DNA of 64,000 bases from Dentipellis sp. KUC8613 (Eukaryota > Basidiomycota > Agaricomycetes > Russulales > Hericiaceae): NCBI GenBank assembly GCA_002286715.1, contig NSJX01000011.1:628106-692105 (forward strand), given 5' to 3'. The translations under genes and the position numbers were made by a program. Shown here piece by piece: positions 36,115-48,915 of this stretch. The notes beneath the pieces were generated by a model. That model was given only the letters and a program-made list of their open reading frames with translations, made no database searches and was not told the DNA's origin. The stretch's first letter is position 1, and each line of letters opens with the position of its first letter.

Positions 36115-36962
36115 ACCACACAGTCCTTTTTCTGGCCTCGCAGTTACGGGCTAAAGCCGGTATTTCTTGGACTCGTTGCCCCAGTTCTTTGCTCTCATTT
36201 GAAGTTTTCTGTCTTCTGCCTCTGTGTCTTTGCCTCGTTCCTCGGCTCTCGTGTCTGTCCAGTCGTTTGATCGTGTTCTCTGTCGTCCGGTTCATCATCT
36301 GCCTCCTTGACTCGGAAAAACATGAAAAAAGAAGAAATGGACAAAAATAACGACAGACTCGGTGGTATGGGCTCGGAATGCGTTTTCTCTTGAACATAGG
36401 CCTTGTTTCTTCTTGTGCATTCATAGGATACTCGCTTGATACTATTTCCCCTTTCTAAAGCCGTGTATCAGGCGATACTAGCAGTTGTAAGCGCTCTGTA
36501 ATATACTTTCGTTGTGAGGTATCCTTGAGCTTGGCGCCACGAACCTACAAGGATTGAACCTTCGTAGAGAGAACGTAGCTGGGTTTTGAGTCAGAATGTC
36601 GTTGATCCGGGTTTGAGTCAGGTACATGTGGACGTGATCGACTACGAGGGCTCGAACGTGCCTCTGAAAAGTAATGTTTTCTCACTCGCTCGCACCGTGA
36701 CCGAGCCGTCCGAGCGTCAACTTGGCAACTGAATGGCATCAAGTTGACGGTCTGACGGACCTTGTACTCCCTGCTGATCAATCCCTTTCTCTTTGCTGAC
36801 GTGGGTCAGCTTAGAGCCGTGTTGCAGCTCTACAGGAGTTGCTGGCTGGTAACTTGAGGCTGTTGCCTGTTCCTCGGAGTTACCCTCGATCGAACGACTC
36901 CCGCGCCGCAAGCCTGCATTTGATACCGCGTCGACACTCGCTATATCCACCGAGGCATCAAG
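36115..36962. other. intergenic between axis-protein candidate and bestrophin gene
   Basis: These 848 bases hold the 3' end of the upstream gene and the promoter of the bestrophin gene. Around 36540-36580 there is a small inverted repeat (CTAC-AAGG and CCTTCGTAG around ATTGAA). A stretch near 36555 resembles a tRNA B box on the minus strand, but no cloverleaf could be built. No gene is supported. Confidence 0.4.
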
Positions 36963-39197
36963 ATGTCCACGACTTCTAGCAAGTCCAAGCCGACGATACT
37001 GGGCAGCACGTACATGTCGATCAGTGGGAAGGTGCGTCTTCTGCCAGTCCAGTATTCGGGAGTTCAGGAGCATGATGTTTCAGTCTCATCAGCGACGCAA
37101 GCTCATAACCAGGAAACGCCTCCGGAAGGTACATGCTTGCGAGCGCGTTGTAGCGCGTCGTATGGTGTGACTGACTGCGTGTCCGCGCTTGCAGTATTCC
37201 TGGCTCCCGGATGTGTTCCGCATCAAGAATAGCGTACGTCCGCACTTCCTCCTTCCATTTGTCCACCCGGCGCTCGTTGGGGGGATGGTCCACGAGTGGT
37301 CTCATGCGAGTGTTCATGCACACAGATCATATATCGTATCATAGGGCCAGTGTTGACGGTCACCTTCCTCGCGTTCCTGGTGGCTTATGCGGCGTCGAAA
37401 GGCAAGAGCCTGACGTTGACGAACTCGGTGACACCGTTGTTGGCGGTCGTTGTGAGTGCCTTCCTATCGCTCGCAGACTCACAGGACCTGATGGAGGCAT
37501 AGGTTGGTCTGATACTGGTGTTTAGGTGAGCCTTATCTCTGTGTAACCCCGTCGCGCGCGCTGAGCACTCTTTTTGTCTCCAGGAATGGGTCAGTCTTGC
37601 CATAGCTTTGCATGGGCCACTGATTTCAACAGCAACACCCACACAGCACATCCTACGACCGGTACTACGAAGGCCGCAAGTCTTTCGGCGCCCTCACGTC
37701 CCACGTACGCATGGCACCCCTCACCACTCCACCCCAGTCTCAGTCTCACCCCACCCAGATCCGCAACGTCTCACGCCTCATCTGGATCAACGTTGCGCTC
37801 CCCCCGACCGACGACGCGCCCTCCTCCGCGAAAGGCAAGACGCCCACAACGAGTGTCACCCCCGCGCAGCTGCGGCGCGCCAAGACGGAAGCGCTCAAGC
37901 TCTGTCTCGCGTTCGCGTACAGCGTGAAGCACTACCTGCGCGAGGAGGATGGGCTCGACTGGGACGACTACGCGGACGTGCTCCCGCGCGCGTTCGCCCG
38001 CGCACACGAGGCGCGCGCGTACCGCGCCATCAGCGACGCGACGCAGAGCTCGAGCCCCGCGCAGGAGTCCTCGCGCGGCGCCACGCCCGATCCCGTCCCC
38101 GACCTGGGCAAGGTCAATCGCGGGCTCGCGCTCTCGGTCGCGGTCGACGTGGAGGCCCCGTCGCCGTCTCCGGCCGCCACGAAGCGCGTGCGCGTGAAGA
38201 GGAGCGTGGATAAGCTGCATGGGACGAAAACGCCGCTGCTCAGTGCGGACCACCACACGGTGAACTTTGATCGGTTCGCGGAGACGACGATCCCGCTGCC
38301 GCTTGTGTGAGTCGCTGTCTGGAGATGTCTTGACGCTGGCACTGACGTGCGGGCAGGATCGCGCATGAGATCAATCTGAAGTTGTTCAAGTTCCGCAGAG
38401 ACGGGTTCTTGGAGACTGTTGGGCCCGCAGGTGAGCACTGTTTCAAATCTGATGACCATTAGGGTAGATGCTCATCATGTCTCGACTCAAATCGTTCAGG
38501 TGTGAATGCGATGAGCCAAGGGTACGCAGCCTCCCGCATGATTACGGCCTCCAGAAACACTGAACCACGTGATAATATATTCCCAGCATCCAAGGCATGG
38601 TCGACCAGATGACGAACCTCGAGCGCATCGCAAACACCCCCATTCCCAAATCCTGTGCGCATTGTGGTGGCGCATCTCATCCAGGGTACTGACTTGATCG
38701 ATTCTGTCCCCAGATGGCATCCACCTGAAGCAATGCGTCACCCTATACCTGTTCTGCCTCCCGTTTACTCTCCTCAAAGAGCTCGGTTGGTCGATGATAC
38801 CCGTGGTGACGGTCATCGCGTTTACGTTTATGGGCATTGAGGGGATCGCAGAAGAGATTGAGATGCCATTTGGTGCGTCGCGCGTTCAGTTCGTCCTGCG
38901 TTGCCGCCGCCTTCAATACTCATTTCATGAATAAAATCGTAGGTTATGACGGCGCAGATCTGCCATTAGGTACGTCGATAAGTTAAGTTCAATAGTCTTA
39001 GGTGGCTTAATTGGCATTTGCGTCCTTTGCAGATCGGTATTGCTTCGATCTAAAAGAGGAAATCGAGTATGCATTCTCGTTCCCGAGTAGAGCCACATAA
39101 ACTGAATATATGTTGCATGCATAGGTACACCATCGACCGGCTGCCCGAAGGCGGTTTCGGGGGCTACGGATACGACGACGGCGAGGGCGACGACTAG
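36963..39197 (+). CDS. bestrophin/UPF0187-family anion channel
   Basis: Membrane protein of the bestrophin family, which forms chloride or other anion channels. Segments in order: YSWLPDVFRIKNSII, then the hydrophobic VLTVTFLAFLVAYAA, LTLTNSVTPLLAVVVGLIL, the signature FRNGTSFDRYYEGRKSFGAL, HVRNVSRLIWI, a helical stretch LKLCLAFAYSVKHYLREEDG, a variable insert, INLKLFKFRRDGF, the membrane hairpin LKQCVTLYLFCLPFTLLKELG and PVVTVIAFTFMGIEGIAEEI, then the conserved tail PFGYDGADLPLDRY, DLKEEIEYTIDRLPEGGFG. About 480 residues in eight to ten exons. The R-N-x-x-x-x-D-R-Y/W-x-E-G-R-K motif and the FGYDxxDLPLD tail are the best family marks. Ending in an acidic GDGEGDD-type tail is unremarkable. Location (plasma membrane or mitochondria) cannot be told from sequence. 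Confidence 0.88.
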
Positions 39198-39474
39198 GTA
39201 GGTTTCTAGTAACCGATCGTCGCAGCTCAAGATACCCAGCATACGACATTCATGCTTTGACATATTGGACACCATCACACCATTCACCTCACTTGCTACT
39301 ACGCACCCCATGTACTTATGATCTCGGAAATCCAAATCACCTGCAGCTGCTTTCACACTCGGGCTCGCGTCAGAAAAATAATTACCAATTAGTCAGAAGC
39401 CAGATACTACCCCCACCCGCCCCGTCCCACGCACGCACGAATGAAAGAGCGAACTCGTCATTCTATAACTACGA
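39198..39474. other. convergent 3' region
   Basis: The bestrophin gene (plus) and the complex I subunit (minus) end here facing each other, 277 bases apart. Probably 3' untranslated sequence only; I see no gene. Confidence 0.45.
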
Positions 39475-40586
<1,112 letters not shown>

Positions 40587-40758
40587 GGCTGGCGAGGACG
40601 GGAGACTGAGAGCGGGCGGACGAGCAAACGAGCCAGCGCCACCTCACGTCCCCGCATTTTGCCGAGCCAATCCGGGCGCGGCTATAATACCCCTCAAGGA
40701 GACCTAACAATACAGCAATATTTCGTCGCACTAAATACTAACGGGTACATCATGTCCT

Positions 40759-43700
40759 TCATCGCGTGAGGTCGATCATCGACCGCTTCCACCGCTCCGA
40801 CACCTCGCCCGCCTTCAGGATCACCCCCGCCGCCGCCTTGCTCAGCCGTCCCTCTGCCTCGCCGCCGCCGCCCCTTACAAGCAGGCCCTTCTCGAGTCTC
40901 GAAAACACGTCGCCCGCCCACTCCTCCGCCGCGAGCAGTAGCGCAGTGTGCTCCAGACTCAGCGCCCGCCCACCATCGAGCATAAGGCACCCGTCGAGCA
41001 CCACGAGCGCAAGCTCCAGTGCGGCCGTGAGCACCCGCGCCTCCTTCCCACCGCCCTCCGCGCCCTCGTCGTCGTCATCGTCGTCCGGGCCCATCGACAC
41101 CGGCCGCGTTCCGAGCGTCACCGCCATCTCGAGCGCATCGGGCGCGACGACTGCCAGCCACGCAGGCGCGTTGCGCGACGCGTGCGCGAGCACGCCGAGC
41201 GTCGCGAGTAGGTGGGCGAGCACGGGCGCGCTGAGGATGAGCCCCGCGCCCGCGCCGCGGTACCGGTGCAGCGTGTCGCGCTGCGCCGTGCGCGCCTCGC
41301 GCGTCTGCTCGTCCCGTAGGAACAGCCAGAAGCGGTTCAGCAGCGGGCAGATGAAGCACTCCAGTGCCACGTCCGTGAACTGCACCTTCGGCGCGAGCCT
41401 CGCGCCGCGCAGCTGCTGCGCGAGCTCGTCGGCGTTTGGTCGCTGCACCTCGGTGATCTTCGACTTGGACGGCGATTGCACGCGCAGCCGCCGCTCGCGC
41501 GTCAGGCCTGAGGGAGGCGTGTTCTCTTGCCGGGTATTTTCTATCGTCTGGCTTGTGATGCCTTGGAGGAGGCCCTGAATCTGTTTGGTGGACGCCTCGA
41601 TGGTATACTTGTCGTGTAGCACCGGCGGCAGGAGCTTGCTCGGAAATGCCGTCCGATTCCGGAAGAACGAGCGCTTGGGCGCGGCTGCCGGCAGCGGGAG
41701 GCCCGCGATTTCTCTTGCGCCTAATGCAAGCGAATTGAGCATAACATAGCGCTGCTCTGACGAGTACTGGTTTTTGAAGAATTCCTCGATGATGGCACTG
41801 CGAGGGGTCTTCAGTATCACACAAATGACATAAGATACAAGAGCGTACGGGGCTGCTCTTTCGGGACAGCAGGCGACGAGAGCATTGAGAGCCGTCTGAC
41901 GCTTGCCACTGAAATCGTTAATCTCATAGTTATCCTGCAGGCCGACGAGGCCATACACCAAATTGACCGCATTCTCCTCTGTTGCGCTCCCCGCAGTGAG
42001 CACACGCCCCGCGCACACACCCACAACAAAGCGAAACACGCACCAAGCTCCGTCCCGTACCCGGCCTTCTTCCGGATAAGCTCCTCCGCGTTGGCGAGCG
42101 CCATCTCGTGCTTGTCCGCCTCCTGCGTCTCGTACTCGCTCTTGAGCCCGCTCGTGCTTCGGATCATCTCGCCCAGCTGGGCGAGGTACACCGGCCGCGC
42201 GATCTTCGTCTTGCCCACGCGCAGCGTCGGGTCCGCCTCGATCTCGCGGAGCTCGGAGGCCGTGGGTGACGGCGAGCGCGAAGAGGACGGCGACGCGTAG
42301 CCTGTGAGTTCGTCGTCGGAGTCGACTGCGCCGGCGTCGGCGAGCGTGAGTATCGGCTTGCTAGGCTGAATGATGTCCTCTGTCAGCAGGTCCTCGACGT
42401 CCAGCGGTGCAGCCTCCCCATTCTCCTCATCTAGAGGCGCCTCATTATCTGATAGGGCTTCTGCGTTCGCATCCGTCTCAGTGGTGAGTGCCCGAGCCGC
42501 GCGCACCCACGGCTTGCCGCCGTCATCGCCATCCCAGTCGTCGAAATCGAGCGACTTGCCAGTGCGCCGTGCGAGCTCTTCCGCAACGAGCATACCGCAC
42601 CGACGAATGACCGGGTCGAGATGTTCAATGTACTGGCTGATGCTTTGGACAAATCTTGGTGAGAAGACGAGGTCATTGAGCGCAGGGGAAGAAGGGGGGA
42701 GGTACGAAATGGTGGTTAGTAGCAGTAGGGTCACATCTATACATTAGAAAGAGTCAATCACAGCGAAGCACTAGATATATGCATACTCACAGCGATGCTT
42801 GCCGAGCAGGGAATGCCGAACATGGTCTGGGGATGACCAGATATCAATAGTGTTTGCGAGCAAGACGCTGAGAGCTGTTCAGCATACAGAGTAGAGATGA
42901 GCCAGCCGTTCCTGCATCCTGAGGTATACATGTACATACCCTCTTCATCGACACTTCCTTTTTGTGCCCCCGCAGCCCAGCAGACGAACACCCTGGCATG
43001 CATCTGTGTCCAATTACGCCCCAGAATCACTGCCGTCACCGCATCCCAAAGGTCCTTCCTCCCTTTCTCCAGCCTGCCTATGAACCCGCGCAGCAGCAGC
43101 GCCTCGCGCTTCACCGCGCCGCGCACGCGCGGCGAGCCGTCAAGCTCCGCCTTCGGCACGGAGAGGTGGGAGAACAGGGACGCGAGAATGCCTTGGAGCG
43201 TGAAAATGGAGGGCACGGCGAGCAGGAGCTCGGACCAGAATCCCGAGTACGTAGCGACACATGTGTCATCGCCCGTGAGGCGCCCGCGTATGGTGTCGAG
43301 CGTCGCGGCGAAAAACGACGGCTGCGACGGCGTGGAGGGCGGCGCGGAGGGAAACGCGCCGACGTTGACGAGCTTGCTGAGCAGATACACGAGCGCCGCC
43401 ACGCTCTCTGTTGCCGCGCGCACGCGCACGCACGCATTCTATCAGCATGCGCACCAAACACCGAGAGCCGGACGCACGACGTACCCTTCGTATGCTCCGG
43501 GGCAAGCTGCGCCACCAGCACCTCCGTCCGCACGCACACGCCGCCGAGGTATGCGCCCGTCTCGAGTTCGGGCGGCGGGGGCTCGCGCCCCGCGAGCGCA
43601 TTCGCAACCTTCGCGGGCACGGTGAGGACGTTGCGCACGGCGTCCTCCCATGCGATGCCGCGCGTGCCGGCGTACACACGGTCTATAGGGTACGCGCGGC

Positions 43701-44115
43701 TGAGCGCGACGAGGAGGCGCAGCGCGTGTGGTGTCGGCGGCAGTGCGAGCAGCATGGTGTATGCACAGAGGGCGACTGCGCCTGCGGCGGGCTTGGCGTA
43801 TGCGAACGCGTCCGGGACGAAGAAGCAGTCGACGAGTGGCGTTAGGTGTTGCTCGGCAAGGATAGCGCCCCATGTCGGGATGACATGCTCGAGTAGGGCG
43901 CGTTGAAGAGGCGGGAGGTGCCGTGGGATGTGGAGGGCGGCGTGGGGGAGCGGGGAGGAGTTGTATTTGCGGTACTGGGGCGCGAGGAGGCCGAGGGAGT
44001 CGAGGGGGGCGGTGAGGAGGGTGAGGAGAGTGGGGAGGTCGAGGATGGGGGACTGGAGGCGACTGATGAGCTCGCGGATTTGGGAGACGGCCGTGTCGAG
44101 GAATTCAGAGGACAT
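40759..44115 (-). CDS. TEL2: telomere length regulation protein Tel2
   Basis: Tel2 works with Tti1 and Tti2 (the TTT complex) as an Hsp90 co-chaperone that stabilises PIKK kinases such as TOR, ATM and ATR. The minus-strand chain of about 1,000 residues is an all-helical repeat protein. The family block appears in the middle: EELIRKKAGYGTELEENAVNLVYGL, SGKRQTALNALVACCPERAAPY, IEEFFKNQYSSEQRYVML and SLALGAREIAGLPLP. The N-terminal half contains HLPPLQRALLEHVIPTWG and LLSKLVNVGAF, and the C-terminal domain ends LKAGEVSERWKRSMIDLTR. An acidic linker with DSDDELTGYASPSSSRSP separates the halves, matching the place where Tel2 is phosphorylated by CK2 in other fungi; the exact site is not proven. 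Start at 44115 (MSSEF) is preferred; 44172 is in frame and also open. Confidence 0.9.
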
Positions 44116-44343
44116 GGTCGATCGGGACCCGCCGTCGACTGTTTCAGTCTCTTTCAATCTTTCATCGTCCAAATGACCCTAACCCTGCTCCAGGTGCTCC
44201 TATTGAAAATATACCATCGTACCACACTACATACAGACAACCGATACTCCCCCATAAAATACTATACATACGGCCGAAACCGCTCGGAACAACGCAATCA
44301 CGGCGAACGAAAATTAAACCAGAAAAAAAAACTTCGGCGACAT

Positions 44344-45548
44344 TCAAGCAGCCTGTGTCGGAGTGCCAATCAGTACTTACCACGGCTGGTGCGCGGCGCA
44401 GAACGACTCACCTTCTTGGAGGCGGGCTTCCGGCCAGGCTTCGCTTTCTCAACAGGTGCCTCGGGTGCTTTCGCCACCTTTGCCTTCGTGGTGGCAGTCT
44501 TCGCCCGCGGCTTCCTGGCCTTCGTGCCGACTGCCTTGCCCGTCACGCCTCTCTTCACGGCGCCCCGCTTCCGGGTGGCGGCCGCACGACTGGCGGCGGC
44601 ACCTTTCTTAGCAGCGGCAGTCCTCCGCGATGTGGCAGAAGCCTTCTTCGCCGATGCAGCCTTGGCTTTAGTGGCGGTGCTCTTCTTCGTGGCGGGCGTA
44701 GCGGTTCCCGATTTCTTCGTGGCGACCTTTGCCTTGGCCGGAGCTGACTTGGTCACGTCTGCTTCGGCCTTGTTCACCGTGGTAGATTTCTTGAGCACGC
44801 CGGGAGCGTTCTTCGTGGTAATATTCAGCAAAGGGGCGGTGAGCAATGATAGGGGCAGCATGCGCATACCTCCTTGGCAGGCTCCTTGTGCCCCTTCGAT
44901 GGAAGCTTGACCTTCCCTGCAGGTCCTGTGAGAGCGTGAGGCGGTGTCGACCACAGAGGGCAGATATATGCATACCCTTGGGAAGGACAAAAGTTCCTTT
45001 CTCGACACCAACGGTGATCGCGCGTGCGAGATGAGTGTTGGTCGACGCATTTGGCTCAATGTGATACGTCGACTCTACAAACTGAACGAAGAATACGATG
45101 AGCGCCTTCAGAGGGAGTAGACTCCAGACAGGCGGACCTTCTTGATAGTAGGGCGCGAGACACCAGTCCTCGCTTCGTCGGGGTGGGCAACGATACATTC
45201 CTGTACGAGTAAACGACATGTCAGACGCGGCCCGTGAGACAGCGAAAGGAGGCGAAGATATCCCGAGCTGTTCCTAGGCAGGAGAGAGGGGCTGCTGGCA
45301 CCTGGTCCGTGCGCGTCGTGTATCCAATGCGGACGGGAAAGCTCCGCAGCGAAGCCAGACGCCGACAGACAGGCATCGTGCCCGCAGGGAAGATGCTGGG
45401 AATGCGAACGGAACGTCACCACACCTACCTTGATCATATCGGTCCAGGAAGGATGGGTAGCATGGCTGGCCTTGTTTGCCGCGGGCGCAGGGTTCGCCAC
45501 GGCGCCAACGGAAGCTTTCGAGGACGGCTTCTTCGAAGTGGAAACCAT
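44344..45548 (-). CDS. linker histone H1, first copy
   Basis: Binds linker DNA and compacts chromatin. Order: short Ser/Ala-rich N-tail (MVSTSKKPSSK), then the winged-helix globular domain SHATHPSWTDMIK, ECIVAHPDEARTGVSRPTIKK, FVESTYHIEPNASTNTHL, ARAITVGVEKGTFVLPKG, PAGKVKLPSKGHK, then a Lys/Ala-rich C-tail of about 120 residues. Introns fall after DMIK, after TIKK, within LPKG-PAGK, after PAKE, and probably near the end. The last exon is uncertain: either the frame reads on to VSRSAPRTSRGKY and stop at about 44370, or a GTGAGT...CACAG intron is removed, giving KKAA and stop at 44344; I favour the second because the tail KKAA fits H1 better and the second copy has a similar final intron. About 250 residues. 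A second H1 gene lies at 48916-50087 on the other strand. Confidence 0.9.
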
Positions 45549-46332
45549 GGCTTCTGAGTGCGAATAAAAATCTGACAGTAAGAAGGGAAGGTCTGGATAA
45601 TGGGACGGGGCCAATAGTCGGACGGTGGTGGTGGAACGGAAAGTTAGGTGAGGCAAGGGGCGCGGATAGCCTGCTGTAGTTAAAGCTCCGAGCAAGTACT
45701 ATCCAGGGAGTGTCACGTGATATGACCTCACGCGACCGGAAATCCAGGAAAATGATCTCACGACGAAAATGAAAGCTTGAAATGCAGGCTTGTGGAGGTG
45801 AGCAGCGGAGATGCGAACCTGGATTTGGTCTACCCAGCCAAGTAGAGTTATATTGCTGCGAGAAAGGGGTGCATGCTGCGGGCGGGACCTATCGGGCGTG
45901 TTGCCGTCTGAAATCCGGGCTGTGCGTGTGCGCCGTGTAGTGTGTGTTTATGAAGGTTCATCTTGACGGACTCGCGAGCGATCAGATGGAGGACAGGGTA
46001 GAGGTTGGAGGAACGTGGACTGGGCGTGTGGTGGCGAGGACCGAGGCCGGGGCCAGACCGGACGGGCCAATCAGAGGGCGCAGAAGACAGCGACGGCCGG
46101 GGAAAGCGCCGGAATAAGAGGTCAGGAGGCCGGTGCGGCGAGAGGCCGACGTGTGATGTCTCCGACCTCCAAGGTACGGTCTACTGTCATTCCACACCCG
46201 CACGGTTTTCCGTGCATGTCTCCCCCTTTTCCTTCACTTCTCATCATCTCTTTGCTTCTGTAGTCTTACCAGCTGCCCTTTTAACAGCTTCGCCTTCAAG
46301 TAGCGGGCCTCACACACGCCTCCGCCTCCGCA
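45549..46332. promoter_or_regulatory. divergent promoter region, H1 copy 1 and acyl-CoA-synthetase-like gene
   Basis: These 784 bases lie between the start codons of the H1 gene (minus) and the synthetase-like gene (plus). A CCAAT box (CCAATCAG at 46067-46074) lies about 260 bp before the synthetase-like start. A pyrimidine-rich run precedes 46333. No gene is seen in it. Confidence 0.45.
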
Positions 46333-48291
46333 ATGGCCCTCTCCGATTACCTCGTCACAGATGACCTTACCATCCTTCTCGGCCTCATCACTGCTTCAGT
46401 CTTCCTGCTCTACAACCTCTACAAGCCCCAGTCGCTCGTGCATCCCATTCTCCTCGGCAGGCAGAGCGATGTCGGCAGGGTCAGAAATCCCGGCGAGAGC
46501 GCAGTCCACCGCAACTACGGCACGGGACTGATGGGCAGGGTGCGTCGCCCCCCGCGACTCGCGCGACCCGTTCTCACCTTGTTCCCCAGTTCCCTCTGCG
46601 ACCGACCCGAGAGGTTCAGACTCTTCTCGATCTCGTGAAGCCGGAATATGATGCTCCCCGGACCCTGTGGTCGACGAAGGTGGGGTGATATGACATCAAT
46701 TACCGTACTCAATTGACGCCCACCTGCTAGATCACTAACCCGCAATTAAGGGAGCGTGCGGCCGCCTTTGGCACAGGTCTGCTACGCGCCGGCCTGACCC
46801 GCGACTCCAATGTCTTGCTGCTACTCAACGACAGCATCGGTATGGTGGCGTCGTGCGTGAGTTCAGATAGGATACTGACGGCATCTGTTCTATAGAGTTT
46901 CTCATCACCGACATTGCGCTGGCTTCGCACTCGATTCCTTCTTTCACTCTCTCCTCGCCTTCTCTTTTGTCGCCCGTGCTCGACAACCACCCCCCGACAG
47001 CCATCGTCATCGACGCTGGGTTCCTTCCCAATGTGCTGGAACTCATCTACGACACGAATGAGCTGTCCCACCATGTCGTGATTGTCGTCGGCGAGCCTGA
47101 CAGCAAGGCTCTCGAGCAGGCTGCAGAGCAGATCAAGCTTGTGCGCTGGTCGGACATTGAAGAGGAGGGCAAGAGGGGCGAGAAGTTGACTAGCCCCACG
47201 CCCGGTCCGTTGCTTTCTCTTGCTTTTTTTCTACACGTTCTCACTGATTCTTGTGCAGATCCTAATGATGTCTTCACTGTCTCTTTCTACGAAGATCACA
47301 ATGGCCAGCTCCAGGGCGCGCAGCTGTCTCACCAAAACTTGACCGCCGGAGTTACGACGCTGCGCGGACTCTTGCCTCTCTCGAACCCCCTGACTGCGCT
47401 CGACACCATCGTCTCTGCATACCCCCTGAGCACTTCGTTCGGCCGAGCCATCGCCTACACTGCACTCTACGAAGGCACCAGCTTCGCAACTACTCACAGC
47501 ACCAGGCTCTACCGGACCGATGACGGTAAGTCCATATGCTACGCTGCGGCTTCGGCATCCCTGACGCTCCAATTTTAGCTATTGTGCCTCCCGGCCTCCC
47601 TGACCTATTCTCGACAAAATCTCTACCCCTGCCGTCTCCCACGATCCTCTTCGCGAAGCCCGAGCACCTCAACGCCCTCACAGCCTCCATCATCAGCGAA
47701 GCCGAGAAGTCACTCGCGTTCTCCTTCGCATGGCGCCACAAGATGGCCGGCGTACTTGACGGGTACATCACGAACCAGAGCCTGTGGGATCGCCTCGTCT
47801 TCGACGGCGCGCGCACGAAGGTGCTCGGCGCGAGCGCGGGGACGATCCGCGGCATCGTCGTCAGCGGCGGCACGCTCGACGACCACGCGCTCACGCCGAC
47901 GCGCATCGCGCTCTCGATCCCCTTCGTCCACGCACACACGCACCCGCTCGTCACCGCGCCCGTCTTCGCGTCGCACCCGCTCGACCTGCAGACGTTCGAT
48001 GCGCCCAAGGGCGCCAAGCGCACGCCGGACGCCGCGCTCGCGCACGTCGGCCCGCCGACGATTAACATCGAGGTCAAGCTCGTCGGTGTGGACGACGACG
48101 CGCTCGAGAAGGGTGCGGACCCCGTCGGCCACGTGCATGTACGCGGCCCGATCGTCGGCCGCTTGCTCGCTGTGTCGGAGGATGCGGAGGACAGCGTGGA
48201 CGCGGCGGGCGAGGAGCCGTGGGCACCCATTGGGCACAACGCGCGCGTGCAGACGAACGGGTCGTTCAAGGTGTGGCCGGTCGAGAAGTAA
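46333..48291 (+). CDS. acyl-CoA-synthetase-like protein with degenerate ATP loop
   Basis: Belongs to the ANL (AMP-forming) superfamily and is most like long-chain acyl-CoA synthetases. A membrane anchor at residues 12-32 (LTILLGLITASVFLLYNLY) suggests an ER or lipid-droplet face. Recognisable parts are LRERAAAFGTGLLRAGL, NVLLLLNDSIEFLITDIAL, FTVSFYEDHN followed by QLQGAQLSHQNLTAG, IVSAYPLSTSFGRAIAYTALYEG, the acyl-pocket helix HLNALTASIISEAEKSLAFSFA, and SGGTLDDHAL. The usual Ser/Thr/Gly-rich phosphate loop is replaced by FYEDHNGQLQGAQL, with no clear catalytic Lys, and the usual Thr-Glu motif is not seen. The C-terminal AMP-binding lid is also short: the chain ends at GSFKVWPVEK, about 560 residues. 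It may be an inactive relative or have changed chemistry. It sits between two H1 genes, sharing a promoter region with the first. Confidence 0.78.
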
Positions 48292-48915
48292 GTAATGCTC
48301 AAAAACTCGGAATGGAAACTGGATTTTTGGAACGGAATGGCGATATACGGGCCATCTTGTGGATATACTCGCGTTGCGATGTGCGTGGGTTCGAGTTTGG
48401 TGATAAAGTGGCTTGTTGGTGGATTAATGTTTGCTGTTGGTATCGTATCGTGGATGTTGTTGGAGGGATGCAGATACATACTCATACCTCCATGCGACAG
48501 TTACTATCGCTGTCCGCCATGTATGTCTTTGCAAAATCATAGATGCACCTGTCCCCCCGCCCTGCGGCCTCCTCGTGTCTTTGAGCCATGGGCTATAACA
48601 CCGCCTCGTCCACACACGGCTGTGGCGCCAACACGTAAAAGTTGCCCCGGCTAGCACACTTTGCACTCCGCGGCGCGGGCAGCACCCGGTGGCGGTGCCC
48701 AAAGAAATAAGGTTCAGCAATCAACGGCGCGTCACGACGCGTCCACACCCGCACGTGACCCTACGCGTCCGCCCATAAAGACGCACCGTGCGCCCGCCCA
48801 TGCCCTTTTCAACTTTTGCTCCTCCCGCGTCCACTTGCCACTGTCCGCCATCCACTCGCTGCACCCGCGCGCCACATACACCAACTTCAAATCCTGTGAG
48901 TAGATAAGCGCAAAG
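48292..48915. promoter_or_regulatory. intergenic: synthetase 3' end and H1 copy 2 promoter
   Basis: These 624 bases sit between two plus-strand genes. The right half (about 48700-48910) is C-rich with runs of CCCGC and CCACTGTCCGCC and probably contains the H1 promoter and leader. No gene is supported. Confidence 0.4.

Noticed and set aside
36540..36660. tRNA-like B-box sequences on the minus strand
   Set aside because: No T-stem, acceptor stem and anticodon arm could be paired together; only a short hairpin remains.
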